A DNA stretch of 53,317 nucleotides from CAYJPA01 sp964371945 (GCA_964371945.1 CAYJPA010000036.1:1-53317), one strand, 5' to 3'; counted from the first letter of the stretch, positions 1 through 9,117 are shown. Translations and numbers: made by a program. Notes: a model not told the origin generated them from the letters alone.

Positions 1-27
1 AATCAGTACTTGCATCGGGTGAAGGAT

Positions 28-1220
28 GTTTCAATCCTCACCCTGCGATCAAACAGGTGCGACGACCTGACCAAACTCGGCCGGCTTACCTTCGCTGATG
101 TTTCAATCCTCACCCTGCGATCAAACAGGGTGCGACGTGTCGCCTATGCCCCGCAGGGCTTCACCATCTATGTTTCAATCCTCACCCTGCGATCAAACAG
201 GGTGCGACGTCGTTGCTATCCTCGTAGTGCTGGCGACTCTAAGTTTCAATCCTCACCCTGCGCTCAAACAGGGTGCGACGGGTGGCACTGTGCAGACACC
301 TATCACCGCTATACGTTTCAATCCTCACCCTGCGATCAAACAGGGTGCGACCTGACAATGATGCTCCGATGCCGACAGAGATTGCGGTTTCAATCCTCAC
401 CCTGCGATCAAACAGGGTGCGACATGCACTGGAACACCGATGAAACGTGGACTGATCAGTTTCAATCCTCACCCTGCGATCAAACAGGGTGCGACGGGCG
501 CCCAACATGTCGAAAATGTGAGGAAAGCCATAGTTTCAATCCTCACCCTGCGATCAAACAGGGTGCGACGTTCGGTTGACGTTCGGCCGTTCGCCTCGCG
601 GTTCCGTTTCAATCCTCACCCTGCGATCAAACAGGGTGCGACCTCGTTGGCAAATCCCCTGACGAGTTGTCGCGTATCGTTTCAATCCTCACCCTGCGAT
701 CAAACAGGGTGCGACCCACGTTAGCGGCTGCCGCGTGCGCGTATGTGTGTGTTTCAATCCTCACCCTGCGATCAAACAGGGTGCGACCGCTCAACCGTAG
801 CCGATCACCAATAATTGGTCAAGTTTCAATCCTCACCCTGCGATCAAACAGGGTGCGACTTGACCTGGAAGCTGAGCACGAAACGCCGCTGGCAGTTTCA
901 ATCCTCACCCTGCGATCAAACAGGGTGCGACGATCAGAGCGCTACTACCGCAAGAACGAGCTCTATGTTTCAATCCTCACCCTGCGATCAAACAGGGTGC
1001 GACTACCACACCCGCCTCTGCGATGTCCGTGAACATATCGTTTCAATCCTCACCCTGCGATCAAACAGGGTGCGACGTGCAGCCTGTTCGGTCAGGGATC
1101 GTTTGGTTGCCGGTTTCAATCCTCACCCTGCGATCAAACAGGGTGCGACGGCACGACGGTAAATACCGCCGCAATGCTGATACGTTTCAATCCTCACCCT
1201 GCGATCAAACAGGGTGCGAC
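28..1220 (-). CRISPR. Type I-C CRISPR array, 17 repeats and 16 complete spacers
   Basis: Seventeen copies of a 37-nt repeat, beginning GTTTCAATCC and ending GGTGCGAC on the plus strand, start at 28, 100, 172, 243, 315, 387, 459, 533, 606, 679, 751, 823, 895, 967, 1040, 1113 and 1184. Spacers are 34-37 nt and all different. The repeat contains the dyad CACCCTG/CAGGGTG. Read on the minus strand it ends in GATTGAAAC, the usual 5' handle of type I-C crRNAs, so transcription should run right to left, in line with the cas genes. Two repeats vary: the one at 243 has C for A in the loop (CGCTC), and the leftmost one (28-63) lacks one G of a GGG run. Bases 1-27 are probably part of another spacer, so the array may continue beyond the window. 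Confidence 0.98.
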
Positions 1221-1392
1221 AGCGGAAAACCTCGGCAAATCTCCCCTTTCCGCTGTCATTGCCGGCCCGCCAATGCCAGCATGACGAGCGATTTCTCCGA
1301 TTTTCAGCTTTCCGGAGTCTCACCGCGCGCGAACCTCCTGCTTGACCTCCCGGAGCTTCTCGTTCGCGCGTCTCGTAACGACAGCCCCCCGA
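1221..1392 (-). promoter_or_regulatory. CRISPR leader, with dyads next to the first repeat
   Basis: This is the 172-nt gap between the cas2 stop and the leader-end repeat, in the place and direction expected of a type I-C leader. Flush against the repeat is an 8-bp inverted repeat, AGCGGAAA (1221-1228) and TTTCCGCT (1247-1254), which spans 34 nt, about one spacer. A second small dyad, CATTG/CAATG, lies at 1257-1275. I see no clear -35/-10 pair for array transcription. Leader status rests on position; any role of the dyads in spacer integration is inference. Confidence 0.75.
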
Positions 1393-1698
1393 TCAGACAA
1401 TGAGCGGCTCCCGTGGATCGAAGAGTGGCCCATCCCCGTAGACCCGGACAAATTGTTCCCGCTTGCCGGGAAGCCGGTAAATCCGGAGCCGGTCTTCGTT
1501 GTGGTCGATCATCTTCACCAGACGATCTTCCATCTCCTCGAGCTGCGACGGACTGACACGGCACTCGAACACGCTGTTTTGCACACGCTGCCCAAACCCG
1601 AGACAAATCTGCGCGACCTTGCGCAGGCGGCGGCGCCCGGCGGCGGTCTCCGTCGAGACATCATAGGCAACCAGCACTTCAATTCGGCCGGACACCAT
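1393..1698 (-). CDS. cas2: CRISPR-associated endoribonuclease Cas2 (type I-C)
   Basis: A 101-residue protein of the Cas2 ferredoxin-like fold. The N-terminal strand VLVAYDVST carries the conserved Asp, followed by the arginine-rich helix GRRRLRKVA and the strong family signature GQRVQNSVFEC. Cas2 dimers bridge two Cas1 dimers in the spacer-integration complex. The length is normal for the family. The start is 15 nt after the cas1 stop, and the gene is the last of the cas operon, directly before the leader. Nothing appears broken. Confidence 0.97.
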   Translation of the reverse strand: MVSGRIEVLVAYDVSTETAAGRRRLRKVAQICLGFGQRVQNSVFECRVSPSQLEEMEDRLVKMIDHNEDRLRIYRLPGKREQFVRVYGDGPLFDPREPLIV

Positions 1699-1713
1699 CG
1701 TGCAGATCCTGTT

Positions 1714-2745
1714 CTACCGGGCCAGGTACGGCAGGTAATGCGGCAAATCGTTGCGGAGATGCCGTGCGAGCAGCCGTGCCTGTAAATGGGGAATCAGGCC
1801 GATCGGCGTTTTTCCGCCCAGCACCCGGTGATCCACTTCCTCTTCTTTCCGTTTTTGGTAGGAGACGATCACTGTTTTTCGCCCGTCGTCGTTGAGATAG
1901 ACCGCGCCGCCCTCGTGCTCCGTGAAATCGGCGGGTTTCAATTGCGAACGGTTGACCAGCGAGAGCGCAAGCCGGTCAGCAATGACCGGGCGCAACTCTT
2001 CCATAAGATCCAGGGCGAGTGCTGGTCGTCCTGGACGGAGTGCATGCAGGAAGCCGATCTGAGGATCCAGCCCAACTCCCTCCAGTGCCGCGGTGCATTC
2101 GGCGCGTAGTAGTGTGTACAGGAAGGAGAGCACGGCGTTCATCCGGTCTCGCGGTGGTCGACGCGACCGTTCCTGGATGCCAAAGGCGTCCCGATGCTCG
2201 CGGACCATGAACCGAAACGCCTGGAAATAGGCACGGGCAGCCTCCCCTTCATCGCCTCGCAGGATATCGAGGTCGGTGCGTGCCGGGAGACGCAGGAGCG
2301 CGTCCGCTTGAACCGCGGCGGCCGCGCTCAGGAGATCGGTTTCATCGACCGCGCGCGCTTCGCGGGCCGCCCGTTGCAGAACGAACCGGCTGTTTCTGAT
2401 TTTTCCCGCGAGCATCGCGCGCGCGATCTCGATTCGTCGTTGATCGTTACTGAGCGCGAGGTGCTGAGCGCGACGAAGGAGGACATTGCCGCTGGTCGGT
2501 CCTTCCAACCGAGCCTTGAACCGGCCGTTCGTGTCAAGCAATACCACACTCCGCGCATCCTCAGCGCATCGGTGCAGCAAGGCTGAGCTGACCAGCACGT
2601 CCCCGAAGCAGACGATCGCACCGAGCTGCAATAACGGCGCCTGCAAGACGAGCTGGCGCTCGACTTCGACCCGGACAGTATCGTGATCGAGATGCAGATA
2701 AGCTCGCGGCCTGGTGACGTAGAGCGTGTTCATGAGCTGGCGCAT
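1714..2745 (-). CDS. cas1: CRISPR-associated integrase Cas1 (type I-C)
   Basis: A 343-residue Cas1, the metal-dependent integrase that inserts new spacers at the leader end. The three parts of the active site are visible: E166 in RGDEGEAARAYF, H234 in IGFLHALRPG, and D246 in LALDLMEELRP. The N-terminal NTLYVT start is typical of I-C Cas1. A second Met at residue 5 could be the true start. The gene begins 12 nt after the cas4 stop, as expected for a co-transcribed adaptation module cas4-cas1-cas2. Confidence 0.98.
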   Translation of the reverse strand: MRQLMNTLYVTRPRAYLHLDHDTVRVEVERQLVLQAPLLQLGAIVCFGDVLVSSALLHRCAEDARSVVLLDTNGRFKARLEGPTSGNVLLRRAQHLALSNDQRRIEIARAMLAGKIRNSRFVLQRAAREARAVDETDLLSAAAAVQADALLRLPARTDLDILRGDEGEAARAYFQAFRFMVREHRDAFGIQERSRRPPRDRMNAVLSFLYTLLRAECTAALEGVGLDPQIGFLHALRPGRPALALDLMEELRPVIADRLALSLVNRSQLKPADFTEHEGGAVYLNDDGRKTVIVSYQKRKEEEVDHRVLGGKTPIGLIPHLQARLLARHLRNDLPHYLPYLAR

Positions 2746-2757
2746 CGTTGACCCTTC

Positions 2758-3411
2758 CTATCCATCACTCGGGTGAAAGAGCTCAACATAGAAACTGTGC
2801 ATGCGTGATGGATTTTTGGCAATTGCCGGTCGGCAGGAGTCGATGAGCGAACAGTTCGGACAGCGGGCATCGTCGATCGCATCCGGCAGGCGATCCCCCG
2901 CGAGCATCGCGCGGACGTCAAAGGTCGCGCGTTCAACCGCCAGGCGATCCGCGTCCGAAAAGACGACGTCCCGCCGTCGCCGGGAGCCGTGGTAGTAGAT
3001 GGCGCCGGCGGGAACCGGCGCCGAAAGCATCTCTTCGAGACACATCGCTTGGGCGCAAAGCTGCAGCACTTCGTGTCCCCACGTTCGCTTCTTTCCGGTT
3101 TTGTATTCGACCGGGTACGCCTGCTCGCCATGCCACTCGACGATATCCGCTTTGCCGGTCAAACCCAACCGGTCCGACCAAAGGGGAAGACCGCGGGTGA
3201 CGCGGATGCCGTTTTCCGTCGCGTCGCCCTCCTCGTGGGCGACGCGGTGGGTGCGGTTGCCGCGCAGCGTGAAGATGTTCTCGTCGTAGGTCTGCTCCAG
3301 GTGGATGAGCGCGCACTGCCGAGGGCAGTAGCTCCAGTGCTCCAGCGCGGAGATCATGACGAGATCGTCTTCTCGCCAGGCATGCGCGGGTTCGCGGCCG
3401 CCGTCATCCAT
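2758..3411 (-). CDS. cas4: CRISPR-associated exonuclease Cas4 (type I-C)
   Basis: A 217-residue RecB-type nuclease. The iron-sulfur cysteines are present: C29 near the N terminus and C184, C187 and C193 in the C-terminal CPNCSLIDSC. The nuclease core shows H55, D89 in GKADIVE, and E102/K104 in YPVEYKTGK. In type I systems Cas4 works with Cas1-Cas2 to select and trim prespacers with the correct PAM. It starts only 4 nt after the cas7 stop, so the two genes are tightly linked. No defect is visible. Confidence 0.97.
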   Translation of the reverse strand: MDDGGREPAHAWREDDLVMISALEHWSYCPRQCALIHLEQTYDENIFTLRGNRTHRVAHEEGDATENGIRVTRGLPLWSDRLGLTGKADIVEWHGEQAYPVEYKTGKKRTWGHEVLQLCAQAMCLEEMLSAPVPAGAIYYHGSRRRRDVVFSDADRLAVERATFDVRAMLAGDRLPDAIDDARCPNCSLIDSCRPAIAKNPSRMHSFYVELFHPSDG

Positions 3412-3415
3412 TGTT

Positions 3416-4339
3416 CTAGCCTTCGAGCCGTGTCAGCGTCACGCCTTCAGGCAGATCGTTGTCCGCAATCTGGACATCGTAGTGATCGAAAACCCGAGGC
3501 GCTATGATGTCGTCTTTTCGGGTGGCGGTGACTCGCGCGAGGAGTTTGTGGGCTGGGGCATTTCCGAAGGGATTGTCGTGGGAGAACACATAGAGTCCCC
3601 GGCAGGCCATCATGCCACGGCTGGCAGACCGGTCGAAATCCCACATCCGCACCAGCGCGTCCCAGAAGATCGCCAGATCATCATTCGAGAATGTAGTCTG
3701 CGCAGCCTGTTGTGGGCTGAAGAAAATGCTCGCCCGATAAAGGCCATAGGGGACGATCGATTTTCGGCCCATTTCGGTTTGTTTTCCGCCCTTTCCAGTG
3801 CCGTCGTCACCCACAACCACTTTTGCATCCTCTTCCTTCGTAATGGCGACTCGAGTGATTGAGAGGTCGAGCGGGATGATCTGGTCAATACTCCGGGCAA
3901 ACGTGATCTGCACGGGTCCCCGCACTTGTCCGGCGTTGACACCTGTTGACATGACAGCACCGAAGGTCCGGATATCGAAAAAGTTCTCGCACATCCACTC
4001 GCGGGCTTTGTCTACATCCGCCCGCGGCTGTTTCGTTCCCGCGGATTTGACTCCGATCGCCGTGTATGCCCGTTGGTGCTGCTCGTTCAGCGCGATGCCT
4101 TTGTCTTGGACATAGATTTTGTTGCGCTCTTCATTGCCATGAACGGCGTCGACAAAATCCCGGACTTTGCGCTTGATCGCTACGTCAGTGACCAATCCCT
4201 GCATCGTTTCGGGGTCAACCCTGGGCAGGTTTCCAGCGTCGGGATCACCGTTCGGATTTCCGTCGGCAACATCGAACAAGAGAACGGCGTCGTGTCGCTT
4301 ACTAGAATCGGTGTGAACTGCGGTCAACGTTGCTTCCAT
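3416..4339 (-). CDS. cas7: Cas7 (Csd2) backbone subunit of the type I-C Cascade
   Basis: A 307-residue Cas7 of the Csd2 type, which polymerises along the crRNA to form the Cascade backbone. The hallmark N terminus (LLFDVADGNPNGDPDAGNLP, then VTDVAIKRKVRDFV) and the central RTFGAVMSTGVNAGQVRGPV are intact. An upstream in-frame TTG would extend the protein by 6 residues, but those codons contain GGAGGAG (4349-4355), which is the ribosome binding site for the ATG at 4339. I therefore start there. There is a 55-nt gap from the cas8c stop. Confidence 0.96.
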   Translation of the reverse strand: MEATLTAVHTDSSKRHDAVLLFDVADGNPNGDPDAGNLPRVDPETMQGLVTDVAIKRKVRDFVDAVHGNEERNKIYVQDKGIALNEQHQRAYTAIGVKSAGTKQPRADVDKAREWMCENFFDIRTFGAVMSTGVNAGQVRGPVQITFARSIDQIIPLDLSITRVAITKEEDAKVVVGDDGTGKGGKQTEMGRKSIVPYGLYRASIFFSPQQAAQTTFSNDDLAIFWDALVRMWDFDRSASRGMMACRGLYVFSHDNPFGNAPAHKLLARVTATRKDDIIAPRVFDHYDVQIADNDLPEGVTLTRLEG

Positions 4340-4394
4340 GGGATTGCGCTCCTCCAATTGATTACGGTGTGCAAACCTTCAGTAGTGATTGGAC

Positions 4395-6116
4395 TTACTG
4401 TTGCTCCGCTGATTCGTGCTCACGTTGCTCGCGCCGCTCCCGCGCCGCCCGCCGGTTAGCCGCGCGCTGGTGATAGAAGCCAAGTGCGAATAACCCTTGG
4501 TCTTGCAGGGAGAGCGTCGCTGGAAATGTTTGAAGAGGTTCCATAATCAGTTCGAGCTGCTCGTTGAGTGCATTGAACGTTGCCCGCTGATCCCTGTGAA
4601 GCTTGCTCATGTGCGCCTGCGCACCGTGCAAAAGCGTCCCGAACACGGAGGCGGGCGCGGACGATGCTGCGCCGTAGAACTTGTCCACAATCGTCGAGTT
4701 GGGGTTGCCCAACGCGCGGGACTGGATCACGTCCAATGTGGCCAGTAACCTGCCACAAAGATAAGCGGGCGTGGTGATTTGGAGTTCGAGCTCGGCCATT
4801 TGTGATTCCCCTCCTTGCTGCATGTCAGGTCGACTTTGAGAAACCATTTTGATCAACATCGCTCGTTCGCGGGTAACGTTTTGCTCGGCGCGATTACGCC
4901 GAACCGCGAGGAAAAGCAACTCCAACGGAAGCGGATCGCCACTGAAAGCGAGTCGAAGCAGCGAGCGGGGCACGAGCGGCGGCGGGTCCTCTTTGCGTGG
5001 GTCGCGCACGGTAGCGTTCCCGATTCGCCCGATCGGGAGTGGCGAGCCGGAAGCGCCCCATGCATCCTCCATCTGTTGGAGTGCGAAGTAGCGACCAAGC
5101 CGCCGCTTCGCCTCGCCGACCGTGGTGTCGATCCAATCCCGCACGACGACGCGGGCACCGCTGGCCCCAAGCGAAACCGCGTAGAAGGGAGTGGGATCGA
5201 GGTCGACCGCAGCTTCCTTCCCACGCCAGTGCGCTTCCAGGAGCTGCATGACCTCGGCTTCATTCGCCGCGGGATCTGACAGCACAGGGGCCCAACTGAA
5301 TTCGGTCGGCCGTTCGGTCCAGAAGGCGTAGGCGAGCCCGCTAGCGCGGACGTGATTCGTAGGTGAGGCGAGCAAGAAGTTGAGCGCTTTGCCATAGGTC
5401 TCCGCGCACGTCCTGCATGTGGGTCCCGTCCGCGAGCCGTCCAATCCGTACGATTCAAAAGCCTTGGCGTTGGCAGAAACCATGAAGTTGCCCGACGTTT
5501 GCCCACCAGGAATTGACTTGATAGGGATCGGGTGGACCGCCACGATCTGTTTCAACTGCCCACAACCGATGCATTCCAGGATCGGCGCATCTTCATCGGC
5601 TCCGCAACGGTCGGCCCAAAATTGCTGTACTGACGGAAGATCGGCCGGATAGACGTCATCCACCCGAAACATCATTCGACCCTCGGGATCGAAATCCGAG
5701 TCATCCTTCAAGAGCGAGTTGAACTGGTCGAGGGAGAACTGGCTAAAAAAACCTTCAATGGCGCTGAGGCTTGGCTCGCCAGTTTCCAGACTGCATTCGG
5801 TGATCAGCTGCCTGAATGAGTCGTGCTCCTGCGCCTCACGTCCCGGTATGTCGCCGGCTTGCCGGAAACCAAGGACATAGGATGGCTTGTCCACTAGCAG
5901 TAATGGTTTGACACCCGACGTTCGAACAAGATCTGGAACAAACCGTTCGAATCCACGCTTGTCACGCTTCGACGCAGTGTCATAGGTTGGCACAATGCCT
6001 CCGCACCGCCCGGTTTTGTCCAGGTTGATCTGATACTTGACGGCCCTCTTCTGATACGAAGGCGGCCCTAACTCCTCCAGGTTTTCTGCCAGCGTGATGA
6101 GCTTCTGGAGTAGCAT
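4395..6116 (-). CDS. cas8c: Cas8c (Csd1) large subunit of the type I-C Cascade
   Basis: A 573-residue Csd1/Cas8c protein, the PAM-recognising large subunit. Family signatures are MVSANAKAFESYGLDG near 212-227 and PTCRTCAETYGKALNFLL near 232-249. Two CxxC pairs, C182/C185 and C234/C237, suggest a zinc site. In I-C systems the C-terminal part is also made separately as the small subunit Cas11c from an internal start. I did not try to fix such a start here. The ATG lies 1 nt from the cas5 stop codon, so translation is probably coupled. Confidence 0.96.
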   Translation of the reverse strand: MLLQKLITLAENLEELGPPSYQKRAVKYQINLDKTGRCGGIVPTYDTASKRDKRGFERFVPDLVRTSGVKPLLLVDKPSYVLGFRQAGDIPGREAQEHDSFRQLITECSLETGEPSLSAIEGFFSQFSLDQFNSLLKDDSDFDPEGRMMFRVDDVYPADLPSVQQFWADRCGADEDAPILECIGCGQLKQIVAVHPIPIKSIPGGQTSGNFMVSANAKAFESYGLDGSRTGPTCRTCAETYGKALNFLLASPTNHVRASGLAYAFWTERPTEFSWAPVLSDPAANEAEVMQLLEAHWRGKEAAVDLDPTPFYAVSLGASGARVVVRDWIDTTVGEAKRRLGRYFALQQMEDAWGASGSPLPIGRIGNATVRDPRKEDPPPLVPRSLLRLAFSGDPLPLELLFLAVRRNRAEQNVTRERAMLIKMVSQSRPDMQQGGESQMAELELQITTPAYLCGRLLATLDVIQSRALGNPNSTIVDKFYGAASSAPASVFGTLLHGAQAHMSKLHRDQRATFNALNEQLELIMEPLQTFPATLSLQDQGLFALGFYHQRAANRRAARERREQREHESAEQQ

Positions 6117-6117
6117 G

Positions 6118-6759
6118 TCAGGCCCCTCCAGCCATCGGCACCTGGAGCGTGCCGTTGTTCAAAGCCGCTTCGAAAAAGCGAGGCGACGCCCGGCCCGAGC
6201 GGTCTGGCTGGTAATCGAGGTCGAGCAGCATCCGCCCAAGCTCCATGGTGCCTGCGCCGGGCTGCTCAGTGCCGTCCGGCTCGGCGAACCAGCCGGTGAA
6301 CTCCCGGCAGCCGAGGTAGGGCTGGGAGAAGCACTGGCCGCGGGCGACCCGACGCCGGAACTGGTCCCGGTACTTGGCCGCATCCGCCGATAGACCAGAG
6401 TCCGGCACGGCATCCGCCCGGATGATGTAGGCCACATCTCGCAACGCCAGCGTATGTCGTTGTGATCGATCGTCGGTCGCGACGAAGCCACCACCATTCC
6501 GCGCCCAGTCACGCGCAGAGCGTTCAGAGGCCCGGCTGTTGACTTCGTTTCGCAGGATCGAGAAATAACGAATCGGGTTCAGCACCTCAATCTCGCGCAC
6601 CCGCCATGTAAACTCTGGCTTCCAAAAGATAGCTTCAAGCACACCTCTTGCCGCGCTCGGTGTCATGACCGGGTAGCTCACCCGCTCGACTTTCATCTCA
6701 GGGCGCGTGAAGCAAGCAATCTCCCCCCAAATCTTGACCTCCAACGGAACATCGAACAT
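6118..6759 (-). CDS. cas5: Cas5c (Cas5d) pre-crRNA processing endonuclease
   Basis: A 213-residue Cas5 of the I-C kind. In this subtype, which lacks Cas6, Cas5 cuts the precursor crRNA in the repeat and caps the 5' end of the crRNA. The start MFDVPLEVKIWGEIACFTRP and the segment YPVMTPSAARGVLEAIFWKP are typical, as is RHTLALRDVAYII. The open frame extends 56 codons further upstream into cas3, but a GGAGAGG site in the 19-nt gap after the cas3 stop places the start at 6759. No cas6 gene is present, in agreement with subtype I-C. Confidence 0.95.
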   Translation of the reverse strand: MFDVPLEVKIWGEIACFTRPEMKVERVSYPVMTPSAARGVLEAIFWKPEFTWRVREIEVLNPIRYFSILRNEVNSRASERSARDWARNGGGFVATDDRSQRHTLALRDVAYIIRADAVPDSGLSADAAKYRDQFRRRVARGQCFSQPYLGCREFTGWFAEPDGTEQPGAGTMELGRMLLDLDYQPDRSGRASPRFFEAALNNGTLQVPMAGGA

Positions 6760-6778
6760 CACAGTCACCTCTCCTTCA

Positions 6779-9010
6779 TCAGCCGAGATAGAGCAGGGCC
6801 GGGTCGAGCCGGCCGTCGTTAAGCCCCCTCCTTTCGTCGTACGCGCCGAGCCATTCCCAGCATCCGGCCGCCAACTCAACCGCCATTCCTGATTGGACGT
6901 AGCGTTCAAGCTTGCGCCGAGGAACATTCACGAAATACGGCTGCGCTTGTCGGAACACCTCCCTCGCACCACCAGGCGACACGCGCCGCAAATCCGCGAC
7001 GACTCGCTCGATACGCTCTCGATGGTCGTCTTCGCCGATTCCTGCATAACGGACGATCACCGGGGCGCTGTCGTCATCGATCAACCGGAATCTAGCTGTT
7101 ACCTCTTCAAATTCAAGCTTGGAGCGGAGCGACTGGATCCCCTCCCTGTCAGCGGGAAGCATCCCGTAAAGACGGCGAAAGAATCTGAGGAAGATTTCGG
7201 GATCATTGAGATCGGGCGGGCCCTCATTGAGCAGGGCGCTTGTCTCTCCTGTTGCGGTCTTGTAGGCGCCCGGTGGCACCCCGCCGTCGGTGGGCCGGAA
7301 GACGACAACGCGTCCCAAGTCCGCCAGCTTCCCTTCACGGTTGCAACGCCCAGCCGCTTGGGCGATTCGGTCGAGTGGTCCAAGCGCCCGGATGACGAGC
7401 GGGAAGTCGATGTCGACGCCTGCTTCAACGACCTGTGTGCTGACGAGGCGACAGGCCCTGCCATCGTGCAGACGTTGCCGGATTTTCGACAGGACGTCGC
7501 GTCGGTGGACGGCGCACATTAAAGTGGAGAGGTGGAAGGCGTCGGGGTCGCTCAGCGCGTCATGGAGGGCGAGCGCATCGCCGATCGTGTTCAGGACAGC
7601 CAGCGCCTGATCGCTCGATCTCATTTCGTCAGCCGCTCGCTCCCATGTCCAGGATGCGTCGCGCGCGGGCCACTCGTAGCGAACGCGCTCAAGGGCGCGG
7701 AAGAGACGGGGAGGATCGGGAGCGATCTCACGGATGTGAATCAAAGGATCGAGCTCGCGTTCGAGCGTGTCCAGCGCCGGTTGGGTAGCCGTGCAGAGGA
7801 CGACGCTGACTCTGTAATTAGCGACCAGCTCGCGGAGCACGTCGAAGATTGGTCCGCGCAGGTGCGGCGGCAGCGATTGCGCCTCGTCGAGCACTATCAC
7901 ACTGCCGTTTAGCCTGTGCAGTTTCCGCACCGCGGATGGTGCCCTGCCAAGCAGGCTTTCAAAGAGCTGGACGGTTGTGGTGACAATAACCGGCGCGTTC
8001 CAATCCTGGGCAGACAGCCGCCTCCACAGCTCGTTTGGGGTTTGTGTGCCCAGATCGTCATCACTCGTGATAACTCCACTATGGTGCTCGAGCACAGCGC
8101 GATCGTCGCCGAGCGCACCACGGTACACGCTCGCAGTCTGATCGGTGATCGTGAGGTAGGGGACGGCGGCGACGACGCGGTGCAGCCCATGACAATTGGC
8201 ATGCTTAAGCGCAAAGGCGAGTCCAGAGCGTGTCTTGCCCCCGCCGGTTGGAACCGTCAGCCGGAAGAACCCTTGCGACAGCTCAGCGGCTTTCAAACAG
8301 GCTTCGTAAACCTCTCCCCGTACGCGATTCACTGGGGACGCGGCGCTGACCCCCAAAGCGCCGGCAAGTTTCCGCTGATCGCGCTCCAGCCGCTCCCACA
8401 GCTCTGCCACCGACGGTGTTTGCCCCCGCTCGGCATGCTGCTCCGGTGTGAAGTGGCGTTCGGTGTCTGCATGATCGGCATCAACGAGGGCCGAGAAGAG
8501 CATTCGGAGGAAGAACTCCCCCGACAAACGGTTCGCGGAGGCAAACGCCGGAACGATGGGTGAGGGGCGCTCAGCAAGAGTGGGCTTGCCCACGAGAGCT
8601 TCGAACGCCGCTAGCGCGAGCTCAATCTCCCTGGCTCGCTCAAGTTTTTTCCATTCTTTCGTTTTGGTCGCGAGCGACCCTGCTCCCGGCAGACCGCCGT
8701 GGTGCCCTTGAATCACGAAGGCAAGTGGGCCTGCGACCGCGGTTTGGGCACGAGCGGCTCCGGCGCCCTTGTGATCCACCGTCTGATGCTTCTGATCGGG
8801 CTGTTCGTAGCAAAGCCGAAGATAGCGCTGGAACGCCTCGCTTGCTTTGCCCGCGTCATGCAGAATGCCAGCCCACCAGGCGAGATCACCGGCACCGAAC
8901 GCGGCCGCATTTTCGGCCGCAATTTTCGCGACCTCGCGCAAGTGATCTTCGAGAAGATGCCATGAATTGGCCGGGTCCTCTGGAGATGGCGTGTGGGCGT
9001 AAAGCGCCAT
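6779..9010 (-). CDS. cas3: Cas3 HD nuclease-helicase (type I-C)
   Basis: A 743-residue fused HD nuclease and superfamily 2 helicase that degrades DNA opened by Cascade. HD residues are H23, H51-D52 (HDAGK), H80 (DHKGAGA) and H103-H104 (GHHGG). Helicase motifs are PTGGGKT (254-260), DEAQ (375-378), TAT (407-409) and QAAGRCNREG (551-560). The frame stays open to 9079, but that upstream ATG falls inside the -10 element at 9075-9080. I chose the ATG at 9010, preceded by AGGA, where MALYAHTP matches the usual Cas3 N terminus. All motifs are intact, so interference is probably functional. Confidence 0.96.
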   Translation of the reverse strand: MALYAHTPSPEDPANSWHLLEDHLREVAKIAAENAAAFGAGDLAWWAGILHDAGKASEAFQRYLRLCYEQPDQKHQTVDHKGAGAARAQTAVAGPLAFVIQGHHGGLPGAGSLATKTKEWKKLERAREIELALAAFEALVGKPTLAERPSPIVPAFASANRLSGEFFLRMLFSALVDADHADTERHFTPEQHAERGQTPSVAELWERLERDQRKLAGALGVSAASPVNRVRGEVYEACLKAAELSQGFFRLTVPTGGGKTRSGLAFALKHANCHGLHRVVAAVPYLTITDQTASVYRGALGDDRAVLEHHSGVITSDDDLGTQTPNELWRRLSAQDWNAPVIVTTTVQLFESLLGRAPSAVRKLHRLNGSVIVLDEAQSLPPHLRGPIFDVLRELVANYRVSVVLCTATQPALDTLERELDPLIHIREIAPDPPRLFRALERVRYEWPARDASWTWERAADEMRSSDQALAVLNTIGDALALHDALSDPDAFHLSTLMCAVHRRDVLSKIRQRLHDGRACRLVSTQVVEAGVDIDFPLVIRALGPLDRIAQAAGRCNREGKLADLGRVVVFRPTDGGVPPGAYKTATGETSALLNEGPPDLNDPEIFLRFFRRLYGMLPADREGIQSLRSKLEFEEVTARFRLIDDDSAPVIVRYAGIGEDDHRERIERVVADLRRVSPGGAREVFRQAQPYFVNVPRRKLERYVQSGMAVELAAGCWEWLGAYDERRGLNDGRLDPALLYLG

Positions 9011-9074
9011 TGGGGATCTTCCTAAGATATGTCTGTTTCCGCGAACTGTTGGCGAGTATAAACGCATTGTGCCG

Positions 9075-9102
9075 ATCATATGTTCTCAACTGATCTTGTC
9101 AA
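9075..9102 (-). promoter_or_regulatory. Promoter of the cas operon
   Basis: On the minus strand there is a perfect -35 TTGACA (plus-strand 9097-9102), 16 nt, then TATGAT as -10 (9075-9080). Transcription would start near 9068 and leave a leader of roughly 58 nt before the cas3 ATG at 9010. It is the only strong sigma70-type pair seen upstream of cas3 and faces the whole seven-gene run. Confidence 0.7.
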
Positions 9103-9117
9103 GGGGAAACCCTTGAC
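9098..9117. promoter_or_regulatory. Perfect palindrome overlapping the cas -35 box (candidate operator)
   Basis: GTCAAGGG (9098-9105) and CCCTTGAC (9110-9117) form a perfect 8-bp dyad around a 4-nt centre, GAAA. The left arm covers five of the six bases of the -35 element. A symmetric site in this place is what a repressor operator would look like. It could also be chance or a hairpin. No bound protein can be named; the nearest candidate DNA-binding gene is the HTH-like ORF at 9543. Confidence 0.5.

Noticed and set aside
10..1162. Several long open frames across the CRISPR array on both strands
   Set aside because: Their proteins repeat the same segment every 24 residues or so and are translations of the CRISPR repeats, not genes.
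2989..3507. Long plus-strand frame over cas4 and cas7
   Set aside because: It is antisense to two clear cas genes and has no family features; it is a GC-driven shadow frame.
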